In this document: positions 49,746 through 62,177 of the stretch, piece by piece
How positions within the stretch are numbered: position 1 is the first letter of the stretch
Layout of the letters: the number at the start of each line of letters is the position of its first letter
From: Adineta steineri
Taxonomy: Eukaryota > Rotifera > Eurotatoria > Adinetida > Adinetidae
Length of the DNA stretch: 64,000 nucleotides
Direction: 5' to 3'
NCBI GenBank assembly: GCA_905250115.1
Contig: CAJNOI010000010.1
Location: forward strand, 758,301 to 822,300
Notes under the pieces: model-generated
Database searches by the model: none
Seen by the model: the letters and a program-made list of their open reading frames with translations, nothing else
What the model was told of the DNA's origin: nothing
Translations under genes and position numbers: made by a program

Positions 49746-52700
49746 ATGAAATTTGCCGAACATTTATCAGCACATGTAACACCAGAATGGAATTCTCAAT
49801 ATATCCGATATGATGATATGAAAGAATTACTTGCACAATCAGTAGCTAAGGCACAACCATATGCTGATGAAAGTGATAATATTTTACGTGAACAATTTTT
49901 TTTACGTGTTGATGAACATTTCTTTCAAGTAAGAGATATTACAATTGAATTTCCATAATCTATTTCTTTTTTTTTCTTTATTAGTATTGTGAAAAAGAAT
50001 CAACTAAAATTAATACTTTCTTCGCAGAAAAACTTGCTGAGTAAGTTAAATGTATTCTTTGAATATCATGAAAGTGTTATTTCTTCGTCTGATAATAATG
50101 CTCATCATACAATGTTGTTTTATGATTCCTTCGGCATTATTATATGGTATATATATGTCATGTGTTTTTTCCGCTTTCTATTGATTTTATGCATATCATA
50201 TATTTCTTTCTCTTACATGTTTGACGCGTGTACGTTTTCCTCAATCTAGAAATCATTACATAAGAGTGTTCTTATTAGTTCATTTGCCTGACGATTACAT
50301 CAGTTGACGCATAATAGTTATTAACCTTCAGAAATCCTATAGCACTTTGTTTGATGTTTAAAAGGAACAATAAAACTACGGTAATTGAGCATTCATTATC
50401 TATCTTTTTATATAAACAAGATTGCAATCTATACTATTTTTTATTATGAAGAAAAATCAAACGAAGAATGTACATTCTTGCATTGTGTTGACATTGCAAA
50501 AAGTCATTATATACTGTTTTCCAATGAGTTAATATAGATGAATACATTCTTCGATCGCTCAAGTTTTTATAATTTTGATTTCAGGGCTCTGAGACGATGG
50601 GAAACATTAAAACACGAAGCTGTTCATGTTGAACAAGCTCGCCGACATGGATCACATCGAACAAATGCAACATCTTCTACTACACATCCTACTAATGATC
50701 AAAATACTGGTGCAACGACGACAGATGGTAATAAATCAACAACAGTAAAACGTCGTTCGATTCATGTCGAAGAACATGATATAATGGCACCTTTAACACG
50801 TGTTTTACCTGAACGTTTAATTGAACGAACTCGTGAAAAACAAACACAACGTTTACAATATCGAAAACGAATTGATTTAAAATTAGCTTTTAGTGAATTT
50901 TATTTAATGCTTGTTTTATTACAAAATTATCAAACACTTAATTTTACAGGTTTTCGTAAAATATTAAAAAAACATGATAAATTATTTCAAACAACACGTG
51001 GTGAAGAATGGCGGTAAGAATTCGTTTTTTTCTTGTATTAATTATTAAAAAAAATATCATATTTAGAAAATTACATGTTGATTCAGCACCATTTCATACA
51101 TCAAAACGTGTTGATCAATTAATTAATGATGTCGAAACATTGTACACGGATACATTAGAATCTGGCAATAGAGCTCGTGCAATGAAACGTTTACGTGTAC
51201 CACCACTTGAAGAAAAACAATCGCCTGCAGTTACATTTCGTGTTGGACTTTTTGTTGGTAAGAAATTTTTCTAAAACAAACGAAGTAATATGAAATTTCT
51301 TTTTTAAAAGGAATGCTTTGTTTATTACTTCCAACTGTTATTGCACTTGGTGCAAATCTTCATGATAGTCAATCAACAAAACCATTAGCTTGGCGACAAG
51401 CATTATTTTTATATCGTTCTACATTTCTTATTGTTCTTCATATTGTTTTAATTGGTATAAATGTTTATGGTTGGTCAACATCAGGTGTAAATCATGTACT
51501 TATATTTGAAATTGATCCAAGAAATCATTTAACATATCAACAATTTCTTGAAATCGGTACTTTTTTATTTGTTCTATGGTTTTTAAGTTTTACGGGATTT
51601 ATTCTTTCATCTTATTATGATTTTCATCCATTTATACAACCACTTAGTTTTGTTACATTAATTCTTCTTTTTCTATTCAATCCAACACCAACACTTTATC
51701 ATCAAGCACGTTTTTGGTTTCTAAGAACATTAGGTCGTGTTATATGTGCACCATTTTATCGTGTTGGTTTTGCTGATTTTTGGTTAGGTGATCAATTAAC
51801 ATCATTAGAATTAATATTTTTCGATATTGAATATTTTATTTGCTTTTATATTTATGATGTTGGATGGTGGCCAGTTTATTCCGAATCCCCAAATCGTGGT
51901 TTACTTTGTGATGGTTGGCCAAAAATAGTTTTACAAACAGTTCTAATGATTTTACCATCCTGGTTTCGGTTTGCTCAATGTTTAAGACGATATCATGATA
52001 CAAAACAAAAATTTCCTCATTTAGTTAATGCCGGAAAATATGCAAGTGGATTTCTTGTTATCGGAACAAATTCATTACGTCGTGCAACTGCGATAAATTT
52101 TCTTGATGAACCAACATTGAATCCATTTTTATATGTATGGATGGGTGCATCATTTATTGGTGCGACATATAAATTAGTATGGGATTTAAAAATGGATTGG
52201 GGATTTTTTGATAAAAATGATAATGAAAATAAATTTCTTCGTGATCAAATTGTTTATCCATCGAAATTTTATTATTATGCAGCTATTTTAGGAGATATCA
52301 TTTTTCGTTATATATGGATTATAAATGTTTTTATGCATTTTCGTACACATTCAGCTGAATATGCTGATGTTATTGGATTTATATTTGGTTTAATTGAAAT
52401 ATTTCGTCGTTTTATATGGAATTATTTTCGTTTAGAAAATGAACATTTAAATAATTGTGGAGAATTTCGTGCTGTACGTGATATATCTATAGCACCATTA
52501 TCAATTGTATTTGATCATACAACATTAGAAGATATGATGGATAAAGAGAATGGAATTCGTAATCGACGTAATGGTAAACGACATAATTTAATAAATGAAG
52601 AAATTAAAAAAGGAAAAATACTTGTGACAAATGAAGGAAGTGATAATGAAACTGTTATTGTTAATACACCATTTCCACCCATGGCACATTCAACTCAAAT

Positions 52701-52785
52701 AGTTGATGAATTAAATACAACATTAACGATTGTTTCATCATTATCATCGGATGATCCATCTCCAGATCCTGTTCTTATACAATAA
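49746..52785 (+). CDS. XPR1: XPR1-type phosphate exporter (SPX and EXS domains)
   Basis: Plasma-membrane inorganic phosphate exporter controlled by inositol pyrophosphates through its SPX domain. Five exons (49746-49928, 49985-50040, 50585-51013, 51067-51257, 51311-52785) join in phase to 777 residues (human 696). The SPX domain shows [30 protein letters not shown] and the basic anion-binding helix [14 protein letters not shown]. Several membrane helices follow (for example [18 protein letters not shown]). The EXS domain includes [37 protein letters not shown] and [18 protein letters not shown], all diagnostic. The tail is long, acidic and polar. Between the SPX halves lies an Asn/Thr-rich loop ([20 protein letters not shown]). 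Intron 2 is 544 nt. PIGU follows on the same strand 264 nt after the stop. Confidence 0.97.
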
Positions 52786-53049
52786 TGAAGTTTTGTTTTC
52801 ATACATTCCATTTCCAGATAATAGAAATGCATAAATCATATTCGGATATATTCTAGTCAATTATTTACAAAAACAAAAATCAAGTTAAAGATCTAAACAG
52901 TTTTTTTTTATCAAATTGTAATGTTTTCTCATTCTTCTTCTTTTCCGTTTTTTTTTAAATTGTATTAATTTATTTTCTATAATATATAGATAAAAACAAG
53001 AACTTATAAGATTTAGATTTATTTTGAATTTGTTTCTTTTTTTTTCAAG

Positions 53050-55543
53050 ATGTTTGATGGTATTGAATCGTTATACATTGGTCTAGGCCTTATTTTACGA
53101 ATATTTCTTGTCTTCTCTCAAACAAGATTGAGAAATTATTTCGAACAAAGTGGAGAATTCGTTACACCATTAAATTCTTGGAAACGCGGTAAGAAATATT
53201 AGACAGATTTAATGACTAAATTTTGTTCATTTAGTAATTGAAGGAATTTATTTACGAAAACTAAATGTTTCACCATTTCTTGGATCAGTTGTACACGAAG
53301 TATGTATATCTAGGTCAAAGGCAACCGATAAAATCCTATCGGAATTCACAACTTCCGATAGGGTTTCTGTCGGAAGTTGCCGGAATTCCTGATACAGGAA
53401 ATTGTCGGAATGACTAAGTTCCGATACTGTCGAATATCCGACGATTTCCTGTCGGAATCCTGGATAGTATATTAAATCTAACAAGTTATTTAGACACCAC
53501 TTTCGCTATGTTTCTATTCAAAATTACATACAATAACAAATGGACATGTTGAAAGTTTATTTATTGTACGATATCATTATTTTAATTCAAATATAAATTC
53601 ATTCTGTATTTTATTTCCATAGATTGCTGATCTCATCAGTGGTTTTCTTGCATATAGAGCAGCATATTATATTCTACATCGACTTGTAAGAGAAAAATTG
53701 AATGATATATTAGATTTTATTTATTTCGAAAATAGTTCGATCAACAATTAAAAGATAAAGCAACATATAAAGATGAAAGAAAAATGTTTTTATTAACAAA
53801 AGCAGATGTACAAAAAAATGCTTATAGAGTTTTACTTTGGTAATAGAAAAAACGAAAAGAAATTTTTTCATTTGATTATTATTATATATTAGTGCAATGG
53901 TTAATCCATTATCAATTGGAACATGTGTTGCGAAATCAAGTCTTGTCTTTCATAATCTTTTACTTACAATGACTTTTTATTTCTTTGTAACATGTAAGAT
54001 AATTTCATTTTCTTAATTAGAAAAAACTGTTTTTTTTCTTCATATTTAGATCAATTATTACCATTTATTTTAACATTATGTTTAGCTAGCTCAATTTCTC
54101 TTTATCCTATTGTTTTAATAGTACCGGGTTTAGTTCAATTTTCAAATAATACTAATGTGAGTATTGAATATTAACAAAATATATATTAATATTTTTTATA
54201 TCTTAGAATAAACGATCAATAGTTCGAGTAATTTTTGTATTAGTTTTATTTATTATGGTTAATATTGGTATACTATATCTTAATTTCTATCTTAATCATC
54301 AATCATGGTCATTTGTTGATGCAATTTATAGTTTTATGTAATGAATATTGATAAATTTAAAATTTATTTATTTCTCTGTTGTTTAGATTCCATGTACCCG
54401 ATTATACACCAAATATTGGAATATTTTGGTATTTTTTTACTGAAATGTTTGATCATTTTCGTTCTTTATTTGTTTGGACATTCCAAATGCATGTTTTGAT
54501 TGTTTATTTACTACCATTTACTATACGATTAAGGTATTTCATACGAAACATATTCTTTATAATGAATACTATTGTTTATTTTCTTTTAGAAATGATCCAG
54601 CTTTTTTGTTTTGGTTATTATGTGCTATATTTTGTATATTTAAATCATATCCAGCTTATGGTGATGTTGCATTTTATTTTAATTATTTACCAATATGGAG
54701 TTTTCTTTTTCGTTGTAAGTATTTAAAAAAACGATAAAAAGATTTATTCGAATTATATTTTCATTCATAGATGTACGTCAGGGTCTTGTTATTACTTGTA
54801 TGATGATTGTAGCAGCTTTAATGACACCAATTACATGGTATCTGTGGATTTATGCTGGTAGTGCCAATGCAAACTTTTATTTCGCAATGACATTTATATT
54901 TAATATAGCACAGGTTTGTATTATAAACGAGAAAACTAGAAATATCAATATTTCTATTCAAAAAAATAAGTTTAAAATCTTTATGTTAAAAAGGATTCAA
55001 TGAAGAATCTCACGACATACCTAAGATAATCCTATATAAGCTTGTACAATATTGGGTTTAGTCTTAAATAATGTACGATGTAAAAATCTCAGCAAAATGT
55101 CTATCTCCATAGTTTTATCATTGCCACTGACATTATCTCTATTCAATTTGAAATATTTCTCATCATCTAATATCTAGAGTTTTTATAGAATTACTATAAA
55201 AGGTTATCAATACATTATGCAAGAACTTCTCATTTGATACATGTTTTTTTTGTTATAAATATATAATAACATTTATTCGGATATCGGTCGAAAGAGAAAA
55301 GAATATTCAGTTAGACATGTATCTGTCTATCGAAGAAAGAGCTTGACATTTTTGTTAAAAATATTGCATCATATATTGATACTATAACCTTTTACAAATG
55401 AATTTACTAATTAAAATTCTGATTTTTAGACATTTCTTCTCTCTGACTTAATTTATGCTTATTTAAAACAACAATTTTTTATTAAAAATGGTTTAACCAT
55501 TCCTCGAATCAATGGTGTTGAAGGTCAATTAGAATTTACTTAA
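53050..55543 (+). CDS. PIGU: PIGU, GPI transamidase subunit
   Basis: Multi-spanning ER subunit of the GPI transamidase, which attaches GPI anchors to proteins. Twelve exons (53050-53188, 53235-53299, 53494-53565, 53623-53685, 53736-53839, 53893-53993, 54050-54156, 54207-54337, 54387-54533, 54590-54714, 54771-54913, 55430-55543) give 436 residues; human PIGU has 435. Landmarks: PLNSWKRVIEG, HETPLS, CVAKSS, the signature PDYTPNIGIFWYFFTEMF, FKSYPAYGDVAFY and WYLWIYAGSANANF. The 72-nt exon 3 is easily missed because intron 2 is filled by a GC-richer foldback element. The ATG directly follows TTTTTTTTTCAAG, a strong acceptor, so the 5' end is probably made by trans-splicing or by removal of a 5'UTR intron. 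The last intron is 516 nt. Confidence 0.96.
53306..53472. repeat. Foldback CGGAA-rich element inside PIGU intron 2
   Basis: About 165 nt, markedly richer in G+C than the flanking intron, built from TCGGAA/TTCCGA motifs in both orientations. A perfect 10-bp hairpin CCTATCGGAA / TTCCGATAGG lies at 53335-53344 and 53353-53362. A longer imperfect inverted pair (ATTCCTGATACAGGAAATTG against CGATTTCCTGTCGGAAT) follows. It lengthens a typical 50-nt intron to 194 nt. Probably a non-autonomous insertion. Confidence 0.65.
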
Positions 55544-55709
55544 ATCCATTCAATAACTGTGATATTAATCAATTTATTGATATACATATATATAAAAGAA
55601 AACTAGACAACAAAACATATACTTCTATCTAATTCATATTTCATATGTATACAGTTGTTTATTATTTATACACTAATAAAAATAAATAAAAAAGAAGAGA
55701 TCATTTTTT

Positions 55710-57071
55710 TTATGTATGTTGTTCTGTGTCTGAACCGAATGTTGTTGATTGAGAAAGTGCATCATGAAATTCAACTAAAGGTACAACATCTGTTGCGACG
55801 TGTCGTTTAGGTCGTTGGCGACTTTGTTTATTTATTGGACTATCAATTGAAATGTCACCATGTTCATTATCGTCTAATGATATTTCAACATTTCTATAAA
55901 GTTCTAGAAAAACAAAAGATATTGAAATATGTTTAAACAGAAAAGAAAAAGATAAATAACCATTTCGATTCTTTGATGATTGTGTTGGTGTTGATGATGA
56001 TTTTGTTGAAAAAAATCTACGTTTATTTAAAAACGATGGTAAATGAAAAGGAAAACGACCTTTTGAACGTGATCTTTTATTCATATTTGCTAATGAATCA
56101 TCATCAATTGATCGTAATGGTATATGACATAAATCTTTTGGTAATAATGGAATATATTTCGAACTCATTTTTATTTGTTGTTCTTCACTTTGATTAAAAA
56201 GTGCTAAATCTACTTCACGTTGACGAAGATATTGATTATTAACAAATTCAGATAATTTTTGTAATAAATGATTATACATACGAATTCCTTCTTTCGTATC
56301 ATCAAGAGTGAATGGCTGAAAAAGAAATATATGTATAGTTTAGAATTGAGAATATGAAAAATACATACAACTAAATCGATTTCAGCTCGAATTTTAAGTT
56401 TTCGAAATAAATGAATTGTTTCACTTAATGATGGATAATTATTAATTAAATAAGATTCAAATGCTGTAGTTGTATCAATATCAGCAAATGTTTCTCGACA
56501 AGTATGTTCTAAATTACAAATACGAAATTTTCTTCTCTCTCTCTACATCATATATTTAACTTACGTAAGACATTGTAAAGATCAACGGTGAACATTCGAG
56601 CAATATATTGTGGACATTCTAAAATATAAACATAAATAAGTTATTTAAAAATAAAATAAAGAATTTTCTTTTACCATCTTTTGTATAATAATGGCTAGGT
56701 AATTCATGATGACCAACAAGAAGCCATTGTGGTCGAACTTTTGCAGGAATTTTTCCATCTTTTGGTAATCTTGATTGATTATACTGAAGAAAGAAAAGTA
56801 AATATTGATTATGAAATGTATCGAAAACTTACTTTATCAAAAAATTTACAAGACCAAAAATGTCCATCACGTTTAGATTTAACATTTCCTCGACGAATTT
56901 CTCGTTTAATTAATATAGCAATGACAAGTAAAAGCTAAAACAAATGAGATACAAAAAAAAATATTCATTGAATAACTTTTCACTTACTGTTAATCCTACA
57001 AGACTGAGAATTAAAGCTGCTGATATGCCTAATGATTCTTTTTTAGGTTCAATAGTCGTTGTCGATGACAT
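55710..57071 (-). CDS. Unknown single-pass membrane protein
   Basis: I do not recognise this gene. It starts at the ATG at 57071; an acceptor AG preceded by TTTCTTTTT lies 12 nt upstream. The first exons are 57071-56988 and 56934-56833; further short exons lead to a long penultimate exon that includes 56279 to about 55961, and the stop is at 55710-55712. The N-terminus is short and luminal or extracellular. One helix (ISAALILSLVGLTLLLVIAI) is followed by a basic stop-transfer (KREIRRG). The cytosolic part contains RPQWLLVGHHELPSHYYTKD, an apparently globular helical region, then a basic Ser-rich segment (NKRSRSKGRFPFHLPSFLNK) and an acidic/polar tail (DDNEHGDISID) ending EQHT. Splice sites are canonical, so it is a real gene. 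A membrane tether or trafficking role is only a guess. Confidence 0.75.
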
Positions 57072-57314
57072 TTTATATTTAATCTAAAAAGAAATTTAAT
57101 TGATTTTGTATTCAAAAATGAAAGTTTAACACTCCTACTACTCAAACATGACAGAGTAGCATCTGTCATTCTCAGAAGATGAAGTGATCTCTATATGTTT
57201 TATTACATAGAAAGCTTTGATTACAAAACTGTCAAATTATAGATTGCTAATTTTATTAAAGAGTTTATATGTGTAGCATTTTTGTAAAAAGTGAAATGAA
57301 ATAATAAATATACA

Positions 57315-57823
57315 TTATGCTAAATTAGACAGAGATGAACCGAAATAAACTTCTAAATCTTTTAATGTCGTTCGAATAAGTTTCGCTCGAATGGTCGGTA
57401 AATTTAAACGTTTATGAGCTCTAGAAATAAGATATAAGAATTATTTAAAAAAAAATTATTTTTATGCAAACATACTCCCAACGATGGCAACCACCCATGG
57501 AAAAAAAATAATTATTTCCAGAATTTGGTGCTTCATACCAGAGAACATCAATCGGTGGAATTTGATCAGAATCCACCGACTAAAATGAATATTTACTAAA
57601 TATAATAAGAAAATTTTTTTTTTATTATTACTTGAATAGTTTCCATTAATGATCTGACTTTATCTTCATCAAGAATTGATAGTAATGGACGGCTAATTTC
57701 TATCATAGGTATATCATAAATTTCATTGATTAAAGCTGAATGAATTGAAGTTGGCTCATATGATGATTGTTGATCATGACAAGCTGGGCTACCATTACTT
57801 GTATTAATTAAAGTCGAATTCAT
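57315..57823 (-). CDS. SRXN1: Sulfiredoxin
   Basis: ATP-dependent reductase that repairs hyperoxidised (sulfinic) peroxiredoxins. Three exons (57823-57632, 57579-57476, 57420-57315) give 133 residues; human SRXN1 has 137. The active-site signature [16 protein letters not shown] contains the catalytic Cys in GGCHR; upstream are [10 protein letters not shown] and the N-terminal peroxiredoxin-facing part ([20 protein letters not shown]). The C-terminus [20 protein letters not shown] matches the family. The start at 57823 was chosen because the length then fits the family. The same frame stays open to an ATG at 57979 (52 extra residues), which directly follows a CTAG and could be an alternative N-terminus. 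It is head-to-head with the coiled-coil gene. Confidence 0.93.
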
Positions 57824-58168
57824 TGTTGTGATGATAGCAGAAGATAAGAAAGAACTAACTAAATGTACATGAGCGATTGAGTGAATATATCTATCTACAT
57901 ACTCAAGAGAAAAAAAATTGCTTTTTCTTGACCGAGCACAAGATAATAGATGAATCATCGTTTGATCTCCTAGTGACATCTAGTGTTATTTATTTTTAAT
58001 TAATTAATATTTACTTTTTTGTATAAAAAACGATTTATTTATTTTAATTTATATTTTAAAAAAATTATTCGATATTAAGTTATTTATTTTATGGAGGACA
58101 ATAAATCCTTGGCGGAATAGTCGATCGTTTTGAAAAAGAATTTGGTTTAAAATTCATTAATAACAAAA

Positions 58169-61100
58169 ATGTCTTCATCTCCAGTCGATCGTATGTCTGG
58201 CGCATCAACTCCAACTCTTCTTGCAATGTCATCATTTGCTACAAATCGATTACATGAAGAACTCAATGGTCTTAAACGTTGGCGTCAAATGTATGATTCT
58301 GCAATGAATGAAAAAGTCTGTAGTAATCAATTTTTCTTTTACTCGAATTAAAAACTAAGAATTTTTAGAACGAAGAATTACAAAAATATCAATTAATTAA
58401 TCAACGACAAGCACAAACACTTAATGATTCAATTGTAAAATAAAAGTGTTTCGAATAAAAACTTTATGTAAATCAATATTTTAGGTACAAATTGAACAAC
58501 AAACAATGACCATTAATTCAATGAAACAAAATGAAGTATTATTAGAGAAAAAGTTTGTATTTATTATATGAAAATGATTTATTTTTATAAAAATTATATT
58601 TTTAATAATTAATAGAGTAGCAAAACTTGAAGAACTTCATCATATATTGAAGAAAAACGTTGCTAAATTAGAAAAAACTGTTTCACAATGTATGTACCAC
58701 TATATAAGTTGTCCTACGTTTTTTTTCAATGGGTTAGATTTTTTCATTTGCTTAATAACGTGTAAAGACTTTGATACATACGTCTGTAGTGAAACGAGCA
58801 GTTAATCTCATTATTTTAAATATAATCACTAGTCGTATCTAATATGATAACGGCCGTATCGCATAATCTTGCTTTATGATTGTTGTGTGAAGCGAAGTGT
58901 ATGTTTATCTTTATGTTCTCTATTGTTGTACTTTATTCCGATAAGAAATCTTTTACAAGTATTGAGAGCATCCATATAAAAAATTTCAAGAAACATATAT
59001 GAACTTCGAAATTAGGATTCTTGAAAACTTATTTTCAGCGTTTAATGATGACTACCTAACGTATAAAATACAAAACTTGTACTATGTTGCGGAGGAAGCA
59101 TGCCCTTTTTATTTATTGATGCTACTTCAAAATCGACTTGAAAGAATAATAATCAATCATTTGATAATGAATCTAATCTGTATTTAGGTGAATTTGTTCG
59201 TGTTGATCTTGAACGAATGTATGAACATCAAGAACGAAGTGTGAAAACACTTGCTGATCGTGTTGATTCAACAATTGAAGCTAAATTACAAAATTGTATA
59301 TTAAACTAAACAAACAAAGTTTTCTTTCAAATCAATCTCGTCTCTTTTTTTTTAGTAAAATCACAATTGAAATCAGCTGAACAACTTCATGAACAAGTTT
59401 GTATGGAACTTAATAAACAAATTTATGAACGAACACAAGACCATACTCAAGCAACAGCTCATATTACTGAATTAACAGCTAAAATAGTAAAAAAATCAAT
59501 CTAGTCTTTTTGTTAAAAAGAAAAGTTTCTTTCGTAGTCAATTTCAGAAAATGAAATCAGTCAGTTACAGGCAACAAATACAAATGCACAATTAAAACTT
59601 GTTGAATTAAACGAACAAATTGTTGAGTAATTTTACAATCATTTTCATTAATAATAATGATATTCTCTTTAGAATCAATATCAACAAATTATTGAAACAT
59701 TATCAATCGAAAATAATGCAAAACTCAATTCGAAAAATCAGGAAATTGTTGATTTACAAAAACGAATTGATACATTAGTTTTAAAAATTGTTTGTATTAA
59801 GAAGTATTTTATTTAAAGTTTTTGACGATTATTCATTTTAAGGATGGTAATAAAGAAGAAATATTTAATTTACAGGAATTAAATACAATTTTACATATTC
59901 AAATTGATGAAATGAAACAGAAAACAGTAAATATTTCTTTTGGATTTTGCTTAAAAACAATTAAATTTTCAGGTTAAACATACTGAATATCATGAAACAG
60001 AAGTTCAAGCACATCAAGCTGAAATTAATATTCGGGAAAAAGAGAAGGAACAATTACAAATGAACAATCAACAATTAATTGAACAAATCGTAAAAGCAAA
60101 ACCATGAAAAACGTTTTTTTAAATCTGTTTTTTTAAAGGCTCATCGTCATAAAGAAATCGAAGAATTAAAAGAAAAAAATGAATTATTACAAAATGAAAT
60201 CATCGAAATAAATCTTAATTTAACCAAACAATTAGATCAAACACGTGAACAAATGAATGATTATTCAAAACAATCAGTAAAACAATTTTTTTATCGTAGA
60301 AAATTTTATTTTGACTTATTTAGATCGAATACGATAATCGATTGGAAAAACATATTGCTGAAATAAATGAAAAAACCAAACTTATTGATGAATTAAATAT
60401 TAAACAAAAAGAATTATTAGAAAAAATAGTTAGATTCAAAAATTGATTAAGTAGGGTTTTTATTGATTTGTTTTCTAGGAATTTATTGATGATGATATAA
60501 TACAATTGACAAAAGAAAATGAAGAATTACGAGATCAAAATCATGCTTTACTTCGAGAAACTGTAGGAAATTTTTCTTTGTTTATGTTGAATCAATTTTG
60601 TTTTTTAAGGATGAACATACTGAACAATCGAAACAGAAAGATGTTATTGTTGAAGCAACAAATATTGAAATTGGTGAAAAAGAAAAAGAAATTGAAGAAT
60701 TAAAAATAAAACTTGTATGTGAGATCTTAATATCTTAAAAAAGAATAGCTGATTCTTGTTTTTTTTCGTTGATATGAAGGCATCACTTGAAGAACGTCTT
60801 TCGAAAAATCAAAATTTACTTACATCATTACGTTCATCGATGGGTGAAAAGGTTTGATCCATTTACAATCTATTGATTTTACTGATTTTGTATTTTTTAG
60901 GATGCAAAAATTAAACGTCTTGAACAAGGATCAATTATGGCTCAATCACCACGACCACCAACTGTACGTCGAACGGGTATAAATCATCCGTTAGCAAATC
61001 AACAAAAACCAACACCTTCAATTCGACCACCACTACCACCATCAGTATCAATTAATCAACAAACAAAAATTAATCCACGGTTAGTTATTAATAAGAAATC

Positions 61101-61741
61101 AATATTATTGAGAATAGGACAATTTCTCTGATATATACTTATGCATGAATGACATGAGTCTAATAACAGCTCTTAGTTCTAGATCAAGGTTAGTTTGTCT
61201 TTCATGGATTAGTGATACTTAATACTTACAATCTATAATACATTTTAAGTATAATCTTTACCATATAGAACCCATTTTGGAAGATTAGTCATTATAATAA
61301 ATAAGTTTGATATTTAGAGAAAAACGTATGTTACCACCACCAGCTGCTAATGATTTAACATCAACACCAAAAAAAATTCTTCGACTTAGTCAAACAAAAG
61401 CAGCTATCGATCAAGCTCATGCTCTTGAACAATCAATTTCACCTGTACCTGATGATGATCGAGATGAAGTTGCATCAAATACTAGTGTAGCTGTAAGTAA
61501 CAAACTTTTATTATTATATAATCAACTCATTTCTATTATTTTTTTTTTCAAGAGTTTATTCGAATATTTAAAGAAAATTTAAATAAGTAATATATATATG
61601 GTTTTATTTTATGTATTTATTATATATTTTTCTTCGTTTTGTGAAAAATTTTATTTAATTGTAAAAATAACAAAATTTTATTCAGACATTAGAATACAAT
61701 ATAGATGGTCTAGTCAATTACTTTTGTATTTTCTCATAATT
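58169..61741 (+). CDS. Long coiled-coil protein, unidentified
   Basis: I do not recognise the parent family. About 17 exons of roughly 60-200 nt with canonical short introns run from the ATG at 58169. The N-terminal 30 residues are Ser-rich (SPVDRMSGASTPTLLAMSSF), followed by LHEELNGLKRWRQMYDSAMN. Then comes almost continuous heptad-rich coiled coil for most of the protein (for example LEELHHILKKNVAKLEKTV, IEELKEKNELLQNEIIEINL, EEIFNLQELNTILHIQIDEM). A Pro-rich basic region (RPPTVRRTGINHPLANQQKP) and a segment LTSTPKKILRLSQTKAAIDQ follow. The last exons are uncertain: I end it after exon about 61683-61741 (TLEYNIDG to a TAA), but it could stop within 61500-61582. One intron (58692-59187) is about 496 nt. 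A centrosomal, Golgi or cytoskeletal scaffold is possible. Confidence 0.7.
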
Positions 61742-62177
61742 CATTTTTATCTCAGAGATTTGCACTTACAACTAAAATATCATTGTTTCAAAAATCAAGA
61801 ACTCTATAGTTGCTGAAATAATGAATGTAACTTATTTGCTTATGAAATTAGATATCTCATAAAAACTAGAAGGTTGTTTCGATTTTAGCTTGAGTCGATA
61901 TATTAGTTTATCTGTATTTTAAAAATAAAGATTCTATGAAATATCTAATGCATGATAACATTGAAAATACAATAGTGGAGCTCGTCTGATTTACATTTGA
62001 AGATCGGCTATTAACGACATCTTTTGAGCAAAATGTCTTTGGCTCTTGTATGGAAGAAACATCGTTTTGTTTATTCTCATTCGATCTCTTTCCGTGTACG
62101 ATTGTTAGATCAACTTTTTTTTCGAATATTCATAACTTATTCAATGAAATATATTTACTCGTAATCATTCAATACAT
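61742..62177. other. Intergenic, about 0.4 kb
   Basis: Spacer between the coiled-coil gene and ARIH2, on the same strand. AT-rich with a poly-T tract near 62118; no gene is seen. Confidence 0.5.
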
